From Pirellula staleyi DSM 6068 (GTDB lineage Bacteria; Planctomycetota; Planctomycetia; Pirellulales; Pirellulaceae): a stretch of 60,961 bases of DNA. The stretch lies in contig CAMCMB010000040.1 in the NCBI GenBank assembly GCA_945875845.1, positions 1-60,961 on the forward strand, read 5' to 3'. Below, piece after piece: positions 54,906 through 60,961 of the stretch. The number at the start of each line of letters is the position of its first letter. Positions within the stretch are counted from its first letter, which is position 1. Under the pieces are notes generated by a model. That model did no database searches. It saw only the letters and a list, made by a program, of their open reading frames with translations, and had not been told where the DNA came from. The translations under genes and the position numbers were made by a program.

Positions 54906-55261
54906 TTTACTTGCTGGCCATGACCACGAACACTTTCGGAACCTCCGACTGCAAGCCCGGTGGTTATCTGGAAGTGCAACTGTTTCCGTGGCAGCAGACC
55001 GACCTCAAGGTGCGGGCGATCCGGCAGTCCGACGAGATCGTCGAACCCGATCTTGACTTGTGTTGGGCGAAGGCCTCCACGGCGCTGACGGTCTTTCGTC
55101 TGCTCCATGCAGTGGGGCATTTCGGTCAAATTTCCGAAATCGTTACCCACTCGTGGCGAATCCAGCCTTCGACGCGACAATACTTAACGTAGAGTGCCCC
55201 GTTCCGAATGTCGGCAGAATCGGGGTATAACGACGGTTGAAATCAGGTCGATGGTCACTCG
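54906..55261. other. No gene recognised
   Basis: Open frames exist on both strands (for example + 54911-55192), but neither protein resembles a family I know and codon use is not convincing. It may be old insertion-sequence DNA linked to the IS110 remnant. The DNA turns more GC-rich from about 54950 on. Confidence 0.4.
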
Positions 55262-55783
55262 ATGGACTCCACGCAACATCAACAATTTGCCGAACGCGTT
55301 GTGCGGAATCAGCATCGCATCTTTCGGTATATCGTTTCGCTGGTTCCCAATCGGGCGGATGCGGATGAACTGTTCCAACAGACGTGCCTCACGCTGTGGG
55401 AAAGCTGGGAACGGTATGACATGTCGCTCGACTTCGTGCCGTGGGCTTGTGGTATCGCTCATAACCATGTGCGAAACTTTTATCGCAGGCGGCAGAACAG
55501 CCAGGTGCAGCTCGACGCTGATGTTGTCGAGATGCTGGCGACACGCAGCAGTCAACTGCGGCAGCGTGAGGACGAGAAACTCGCGGCGCTGCGTGCTTGT
55601 TTGAACGAGCTGACCGAACGGAATCGGGGGATCGTCGAGAACTATTACGGCGGCATGAGCGTGCAGGAGATCGCGACGCAGCGGGATTTATCGGCGAATG
55701 CGATCTACAAGTTGCTCGACCGCGTGCGCGAGGCGTTGCATGGCTGCGTCAAAGTGCGACTGGCGGAAGGTGCGGCATCATGA
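55262..55783 (+). CDS. ECF RNA polymerase sigma factor (planctomycete/verrucomicrobial type)
   Basis: 173 residues. The sigma2 region (residues ~12-80) has FRYIVSLVPNRADADELFQQ and TCLTLWESWERYDMSLDFVP, then WACGIAHNHVRNFYRRR. The sigma4 helix-turn-helix region (~115-165) reads LTERNRGIVENYYGGMSVQE then IATQRDLSANAIYKLLDRVR. This is the type found in planctomycetes next to FecR-like membrane proteins. The stop overlaps the start of the following gene by four bases (ATGA), so the two are coupled; the partner is probably its anti-sigma regulator. Confidence 0.93.
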   Translation: MDSTQHQQFAERVVRNQHRIFRYIVSLVPNRADADELFQQTCLTLWESWERYDMSLDFVPWACGIAHNHVRNFYRRRQNSQVQLDADVVEMLATRSSQLRQREDEKLAALRACLNELTERNRGIVENYYGGMSVQEIATQRDLSANAIYKLLDRVREALHGCVKVRLAEGAAS

Positions 55784-57417
55784 GTCCCACTGCAAACGTA
55801 TTGCTGGATGAACTCCGGCGGCTGGCCAATGTCATGGCCAACGGGACGGCGTCTGTTGCCGACGCGGCGCGGCTCTCGACGATGTTGCGTGAGCGACCCG
55901 AACTGCACGACGCATATCTCGATTTCATTGATACTCACGCGGCGTTGTGTTGGGAGTTCCGCAATCAGGCTGAGTTATCGAATACGAATCGCATCGCGCC
56001 GGTTGCAATCGTGACGCCGCGACGATCGGTCGTCTCAACGTGGCTGCCGTGGACGACGGCTGTCTTCGCGACTGTCGTGGCTGTCATCGCGTGGCTGCAT
56101 CCCGGTGCGCTGCCTCGCCGCCAACCGACGAACGAAGCTGTGATTGGAATCGCTTCGGCTCGGGACTCGATCGCGGCGTTGTTGGTCGATGAAGCGCACG
56201 CCGAGTTCGCTCCAAGGCGGGGGCCGGATGGCGTGCGATTCGGGCCGGGTGAGTACGAGTTGCTCAAGGGAGTCGTCCATCTGCGGTTCTCTCAAGGGGC
56301 CGACATGGTGCTGGCTAGTCCGGTACGACTGGAGATCGTTGACTCGCAGCATACGCGGATGGCTTACGGCAAGGTCCGCGTGATCGCTCCTCCCGCGGCG
56401 GCAGGCTTCACAATCAAGACGCCCGCTGCAGACTTTGTCGATCTTGGGACTGAGTTCGGTTTGAGCGTCGCCCCCGAGAATGTCGCAAGCGATCTGTATG
56501 TCTTCGATGGGCAAGTAAACGTGGTAGATCGGGCATCGGGCAAAGTGTTGTCAGAGGTGCTTGAAGGACAATCGTCGCGGTACGTCGATGGTGTCACGCG
56601 AGGCGACGCGCCAGAACTCAAAGCGAGCGAGTTCCCGACACCGGGTGCGATTGGCTTTGAGCGTTGGCAGGATCATCAGCATCAGACGCGACGTGATCGC
56701 GGGCTGCTGGCCTACTTCCCGTTTCAGCGGGCGGCAGACGAAAGCGTGCTCGCGAATGTGCTCGGCGATCGCGATGCCGCAGATGGCCCGGCACCACAGA
56801 ACACGGCGGCGCCACAGAACAGGGTGGCGGATGGTCGCATCGTTGGTGCGCGGTGGGCGTCGGGACGCTGGCCGGGAAAAGACGCACTGCTTTTCGACCG
56901 CGATTCGGATTACGTGCAACTCGACATTCCCGGCGAGTATCAGGAACTCACGATCGCGATGTGGGTGAAGGTCGATCGACTCGACTTTGAATTCAACGCG
57001 TTGCTGAATTCAGAACTCTCTGACATCGGCGACGTTCACTTTCAACTCACACGACTCGGCGCTCCGCGCGGCGGCTTGATCGGAGTCAAGTGCGAAGACA
57101 AGGACCTGGGCAATCCGCTGGTGATCGGCAGGTGGGCTCATGTCGCACTCACCGTATCGCGGCTAGATTTAATCAAGCGGTGCTATGTGAACGGCAAGCT
57201 GTCTCGCGAACGACCAATGCTTGAAGACGGCACGATGCGCCCGGGCGCATGTCGAATCGGCAACTGGTTGCCCGCGCCGGGCTGGGGCCATTCGATTCGT
57301 TCTCTGCGAGGTCGCATCGACGAACTCGCAATTTGGAATCGTGCGTTGACGGAGGAAGAAGTACACAAACTCGTCGAAGCCGGTCGTCCAGGCTTGCTCT
57401 TGGGCGAGGATTATTAG
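55780..57417 (+). CDS. FecR-like/LamG membrane protein, probable anti-sigma partner
   Basis: 545 residues. Residues 1-80 are cytoplasmic (ADAARLSTMLRERPELHDAY), with a membrane helix at ~88-106 (WLPWTTAVFATVVAVIAWLH). A FecR-type domain follows (~150-300) with GFTIKTPAADFVDLGTEFGL and VFDGQVNVVDRASGKVLSEV. The C-terminal LamG/concanavalin-like fold (~340-530) reads LLAYFPFQRAADESVLANVL, DSDYVQLDIPGEYQELTIAM, and LRGRIDELAIWNRALTEEEV. This architecture is typical of planctomycete ECF partners. The ATG at 55780 lies in the sigma factor's ATGA overlap. It is cotranscribed with the next gene. Confidence 0.88.
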   Translation: MSPTANVLLDELRRLANVMANGTASVADAARLSTMLRERPELHDAYLDFIDTHAALCWEFRNQAELSNTNRIAPVAIVTPRRSVVSTWLPWTTAVFATVVAVIAWLHPGALPRRQPTNEAVIGIASARDSIAALLVDEAHAEFAPRRGPDGVRFGPGEYELLKGVVHLRFSQGADMVLASPVRLEIVDSQHTRMAYGKVRVIAPPAAAGFTIKTPAADFVDLGTEFGLSVAPENVASDLYVFDGQVNVVDRASGKVLSEVLEGQSSRYVDGVTRGDAPELKASEFPTPGAIGFERWQDHQHQTRRDRGLLAYFPFQRAADESVLANVLGDRDAADGPAPQNTAAPQNRVADGRIVGARWASGRWPGKDALLFDRDSDYVQLDIPGEYQELTIAMWVKVDRLDFEFNALLNSELSDIGDVHFQLTRLGAPRGGLIGVKCEDKDLGNPLVIGRWAHVALTVSRLDLIKRCYVNGKLSRERPMLEDGTMRPGACRIGNWLPAPGWGHSIRSLRGRIDELAIWNRALTEEEVHKLVEAGRPGLLLGEDY

Positions 57418-57484
57418 CAACTGAAAGTTCGCCGGATCGGTTGGACCAGTGCGGCGAAACATCGTTTAAACAAGGGAAATCTGA

Positions 57485-60310
57485 ATGATCTCATGCTGGC
57501 CTTCCGACCTTCGATTTTTCTCCATCGCGCTCGTGATGTTCTGGTGCGGTTTGTTGTCAGCCGCGGATGACCTCGCTCAGTGGAAGCCATTGCCTACGAC
57601 ATGGAAGCCAGCGGTGGTCTCAGCGGAGAAGGCCACGATCCAGAACAACGGCAGTTGGGCATATCTCGTCGCGCCAGGCGAGCACTCGAATGCCGAAGTT
57701 TTCGCCACGGTCACAATCGACAGCGCTGCGACCCAATTTGGATTCTTTGGTTCGTCGTGGTCGGCTTGGCCCGATCCAGCATTTGGCGATCAAGGTTTTG
57801 AAGCCAGCTTGCTGCTGCGAGCCGACGAGAAAAGGACTCGCGGCTATCGCGTGCAGATCTCGCACAAATATCAGCATGTCGCGCTCGTCAGATTTCCCGA
57901 TGGCGGTTATTTGAGGTCTGTGCCGTGCGACTTGAAACTCAACTCCCCGATCACGCTGCGAGCGAAAGTTGCAGGTGGTGTGCTGCGTGTTAGTGTCGAT
58001 GGCAAGGAGTTGATTCACTACGTCGATCGCCTGGAACCGGCGATCATGGCGGGACGAGTTGCTTTCGGCGTGTCGAGCAATGCGAAGGTCACGATCACCG
58101 AGCCAAGGATCACGGCGGTTGAAGCAGAATTAACTCCCATGTCGCAGTCGCATGTGGTGCGACTCAGGGCGCGATCGTGGCTTGGCGGACGAACGTGGGT
58201 CTTCGATGGCGATGAACCGATCCTCCAACTGCATGACGTAAAAGATCCGAGTTGTTTCGCAAAACTAAAGCCTGGTTACAAGCCGCAAGTGATGTTCGAT
58301 TCACATTGGGGACTGGAGAATCAAGGAGCGTTCCCCGAGGCCGCTTGCAAATGGACCGCACCGGTGGTGAGCGGCGGCGGCGAGACCCTGAAGGCCACCT
58401 GGTCAGCTCGCAGCATCAAGGATCGCTTCACCACCGACAGCACAATGACAGTCGGTTTCGATCCGACGCGGGGCACTTTTACCTACGGTATTGAAAGCGA
58501 ACTCGAAGTCCTTCCCGGTGAGCCGTTTGACTTTCGCTACGGCTTCGATTTCGAGCATCACACGCCGCTCGATCCGTTCAACTGGCAGTACCTCGTCGCC
58601 CGCAAGCGCGGCGGTGAGCTTTATCACCGGCCGGTCACGCCAAATGATCCCGGTCCGCAATACGACCTCGAGATGTATCACGGCCTGCGCGTCTGGTTCG
58701 GTCGCCATAACGGCGATTTGCAAGTCGCTCCCGCCGTCGAGTACGAAACCGATCCCAGTTGGAACGAATTGAAGCAGGCTGATGGCAAGACGAGCACTCG
58801 GCAATGCAACACAGCGGTCTGCGCGGCCTTCTATGACACTGGCGTCGCGTTTGTTCGTGAGACCGCGAAGCCGGGCACAAAGGTTCGCGTGAAGTATCGC
58901 TATACCGGCTATCCGGCGGTGGAAGCGGAGTCACTTTTCAAGTCATCGAAGATTTATTCTATCCCGACGCTCGATCCGAGCCATCACTACATCTTCGCCG
59001 ACGAGTGGCCGAAGCTGACCTTCAGCCAATTCGTGCCGCTGAGCCAAACATGGATTTACGGCCGTTCGCCCTTCATGACTGGGCATAACCAACGACCTAG
59101 TTACGAACTGGTGAAAGACTGCGGCGCTGCAAGCGGCTTTGCCATGAAGCTGGGGCCGGCTTCGTTCGGAAAAGCGACGTTGTCGAAGTCCGGTCCGCTG
59201 GCGAAAGGCCGCTACGTCGTCACCGCACTCGTGAAGTCGGTCAACACGTTCGGCCCCGGCGGACGCCTCGAGCTCGAAGCGACTCAAACCAAGACCAACA
59301 AGTTGCTCGCATCGGCAAAGCACTTTGTCGGGAACGGCAGCTTCGATTGGAAGAAGACCGGCTTCGTGTTCGATGTGCCCGAAGATACCGGTGCGATGTC
59401 AGTCGCCTTTGGCAATGCTGGAACCGGCGAGATGCTCGTCACGGATGTCGAATTCCGACGGCTCAATGATGGCGAAGCAATCCCCGCAGAAGTTGTATTA
59501 AAGCCAAACGAAAAAGCCCCAGTCTTTGCCGACGCTCCCTCCGGAGCCATCGCCGACTTCCGCATGCTCGAAGGCAAAGGTCATCACGTTCTCAACCATG
59601 CCGGTGGCACGCATCTCGACTTATCGAATCTGGGATGGATGGTGGACGAGAATCGTCCGGCGCTGCAATTCGCAGACAACACAACGGGACGCAAGGATTA
59701 TCGCTCCGACAGCTACATTGGCATGGACATCTTCGGGAATCGCCAGGATTTCAACTATCTCAATAACTACAAGAATAATGAGAAGTATCAAACGGTCCCG
59801 TTCGCGATGGGAGCCAACGGTAGCATCGTGCTCGGTTGCGAACGATTCTACCTGCACGGCGCGTACTACCGAGGCTTGATCGGTCGCATGCTGCTGCTTC
59901 GCAGGACGCTGTCCGCCGACGAGTTGGCGTTGCTCGCCAGGGATCAGCCGTTGCCCGTTGTTGACGTCCCCGCCGATTCGAAAGGGGTCACCCTTGCTGC
60001 CTGGATCAAACCCGCGCCGCAGTTGGCGAAGAACAACCCGCATCCCGGCGGTGGCGACATTATCGGCTGGGGCAATCGACGTTACATCCTGAAGGTTCTG
60101 GGAACCGGTGACAACGGCGAGAGTGCTCCGTACCGCCTCGCCGCTCGGCTGAACGTCAACGACGGCGTCGAGACGGAACCGGTTCTGCAAGCCGGCCGCT
60201 GGTATCACGTTGCTCTGACTGCGGCTTTGGAAAACGGACAGCGCCGCATGCGTCTCTTCATTGATGGCCAACAAGTCGCCGAAGATGTCACGAAGAAGTG
60301 GTCGGAGTGA
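57485..60310 (+). CDS. Large secreted LamG-domain protein, C-terminus truncated
   Basis: 941 residues. Signal peptide FFSIALVMFWCGLLSAAD. An N-terminal beta-sandwich domain (~40-210) with LLRADEKRTRGYRVQISHKY resembles a 3-keto-disaccharide hydrolase/LamG-like fold. The middle (~260-560) contains FDSHWGLENQGAFPEAACKW and FDFEHHTPLDPFNWQYLVAR. A C-terminal LamG-type region (~730-941) includes ADFRMLEGKGHHVLNHAGGT and LFIDGQQVAEDVTKKWSE, where the frame ends. LamG folds normally continue ~50 residues further (an IGG...DEVRIYNRAL-type closing strand), so the gene appears truncated. It is 67 bp downstream of the FecR/LamG gene and may be regulated by the same sigma factor. Confidence 0.8.
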   Translation: MISCWPSDLRFFSIALVMFWCGLLSAADDLAQWKPLPTTWKPAVVSAEKATIQNNGSWAYLVAPGEHSNAEVFATVTIDSAATQFGFFGSSWSAWPDPAFGDQGFEASLLLRADEKRTRGYRVQISHKYQHVALVRFPDGGYLRSVPCDLKLNSPITLRAKVAGGVLRVSVDGKELIHYVDRLEPAIMAGRVAFGVSSNAKVTITEPRITAVEAELTPMSQSHVVRLRARSWLGGRTWVFDGDEPILQLHDVKDPSCFAKLKPGYKPQVMFDSHWGLENQGAFPEAACKWTAPVVSGGGETLKATWSARSIKDRFTTDSTMTVGFDPTRGTFTYGIESELEVLPGEPFDFRYGFDFEHHTPLDPFNWQYLVARKRGGELYHRPVTPNDPGPQYDLEMYHGLRVWFGRHNGDLQVAPAVEYETDPSWNELKQADGKTSTRQCNTAVCAAFYDTGVAFVRETAKPGTKVRVKYRYTGYPAVEAESLFKSSKIYSIPTLDPSHHYIFADEWPKLTFSQFVPLSQTWIYGRSPFMTGHNQRPSYELVKDCGAASGFAMKLGPASFGKATLSKSGPLAKGRYVVTALVKSVNTFGPGGRLELEATQTKTNKLLASAKHFVGNGSFDWKKTGFVFDVPEDTGAMSVAFGNAGTGEMLVTDVEFRRLNDGEAIPAEVVLKPNEKAPVFADAPSGAIADFRMLEGKGHHVLNHAGGTHLDLSNLGWMVDENRPALQFADNTTGRKDYRSDSYIGMDIFGNRQDFNYLNNYKNNEKYQTVPFAMGANGSIVLGCERFYLHGAYYRGLIGRMLLLRRTLSADELALLARDQPLPVVDVPADSKGVTLAAWIKPAPQLAKNNPHPGGGDIIGWGNRRYILKVLGTGDNGESAPYRLAARLNVNDGVETEPVLQAGRWYHVALTAALENGQRRMRLFIDGQQVAEDVTKKWSE

Positions 60311-60540
60311 ATACCCCTAGATCATCTATGCCGGGCGGCGGTGAACAAACATTACTTCATGCCGTGCGTCACGCGTGGAACAGCACACAAAAACATACGA
60401 GATCTATACGTAATGACAAACTCTCGACCGTCAAATCCTTCCCGCATGCGTCATGTCAGACATCGGATCCAGGATGGGTTATTCGCCAAGTCCGCCAGAT
60501 CTAGGATTGATTCCGAACTCACCATAGGGACGTTGTCGCT
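60311..60540. other. Junction between truncated LamG gene and transposase
   Basis: No gene is recognised. Short stretches read in the frame of 60341 (MRHVRHRIQDGLFAKSARSR) but without family match. This is presumably the left end of the insertion sequence or its debris. Confidence 0.4.
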
Positions 60541-60961
60541 GATGCGCCTGACGATATTCCCGATCCGTCTCATGGTTCACGCGGTCTTGGCGATGCTCGC
60601 GGTTTCGACCTCTCACGCTGCGGACCCGAAGACGCTCAGTGTCAGGGTCCGTCTGGAAAAGACCACGGCAAACGCTCGTTCACTTTTCGTGACGCTTTGC
60701 AAGGCTTCCTGTTGCACGATGATCTTCCGTTCGCATCCATGCTGGATCACGATTGGATTCATGAAGTCTTCCGAAAACACAAGTCGCTCTTCGGTGGTAT
60801 CTACCATACCAAAATTGTCCTTTGGGCCTTCCTAAGCCAGGTCCTTCGTGATGGTAAAGAAGCGTCCTGCCAATCCGCTGTCAGCCGGATCTCTGCGTTC
60901 TTGATTCGAGCTGGTAGAAAACCACCGACGGCCGATACCGGTGACTACTGCCGAGCCAGAG
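60541..60961 (+). mobile_element. IS4-type transposase, N-terminal part, runs off the window
   Basis: From about 60650 the frame reads SGKDHGKRSFTFRDALQGFL, LHDDLPFASMLDHDWIHEVF, RKHKSLFGGIYHTKIVLWAF, LSQVLRDGKEASCQSAVSRI, SAFLIRAGRKPPTADTGDYC and RAR at the window's edge. The pattern VLWAFLSQVL...CQSAVSRI...ADTGDYCRAR is the N-terminal domain of IS4-family transposases common in planctomycetes. No clear ATG is found before Met at ~60739, so the start may be degenerate. The catalytic DDE region would lie beyond the window. Confidence 0.75.

Noticed and set aside
54911-55192. Plus-strand open frame of 93 codons
   Set aside because: No family resemblance, no ribosome site and it lies beside transposase debris; not accepted as a gene.

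Overview
The window looks like chromosomal DNA from a planctomycete, most likely a Pirellulaceae-type (Rhodopirellula-like) bacterium. The evidence is the gene content: two secreted sulfatases, a DUF1501 protein with a PSCyt/DUF1549/DUF1553 protein, a DUF1559 pseudopilin-like protein, a planctomycete-type ECF sigma factor with a FecR/LamG partner, and many short GC-rich palindromic repeats between genes. I saw no rRNA, tRNA, CRISPR array or intact prophage. Motifs, starts and repeats were read by eye; no database search was run.

Layout. 0.2-8.4 kb: a large cytoplasmic protein of unknown function with an acidic Glu/Gly/Asp linker, a secreted planctomycete-type protein, thioredoxin, the RtcB RNA ligase and a secreted DNRLRE/DUF4091 protein. 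8.9-15.2 kb: a DegP/DegQ-type protease, a pair of M16 peptidases (one active, one lacking the zinc motif), adenylosuccinate lyase and a small proline/glutamine-rich lipoprotein. 15.6-26.4 kb: a sulfatase, leucyl/arginyl-tRNA-protein transferase, the nitrogen-sensing pair glnB-glnD, an M13 metallopeptidase, a DJ-1/PfpI protein and the coupled pair metF-proC. 26.2-31.3 kb: a PiT phosphate transporter whose 3' end runs antisense into proC, a decayed polyphosphate kinase (PPK1) C-terminus, a DUF1559 protein and a secreted metallophosphoesterase. 31.6-39.1 kb: a tightly packed minus-strand operon encoding a PSCyt/DUF1549/DUF1553 protein, a PPC-domain protein, a DUF1501 protein and a sulfatase. 39.4-47.1 kb: a GT39-like membrane protein, a DapA-like lyase/aldolase, a ComEA-like helix-hairpin-helix protein, an NhaR-type LysR regulator, a frameshifted methyltransferase, and HPF translationally coupled to an unusual TerC/TerB chimera. 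47.5-53.9 kb: a small cysteine-containing membrane protein, an RND adaptor/pump pair, a cupin and a methyltransferase.

53.9-60.96 kb is a junk-rich and mobile zone. It holds fragments of ankyrin-like, HEAT-like and IS110-transposase genes, followed by a visibly more GC-rich block (ECF sigma factor, FecR-LamG membrane protein, large secreted LamG protein). That last gene stops in the middle of its final LamG fold, and an IS4-type transposase begins just beyond it and runs off the window.

The most unusual items are: a 116-bp nested palindromic element present in four near-identical-length copies plus one short core copy; the TerC-TerB chimera coupled to HPF; the PPK1 fossil beside the phosphate transporter; the 217-bp convergent overlap of pit and proC; a 27-bp perfect inverted repeat in front of the RND genes; and the ECF/LamG island bounded by transposase remnants.
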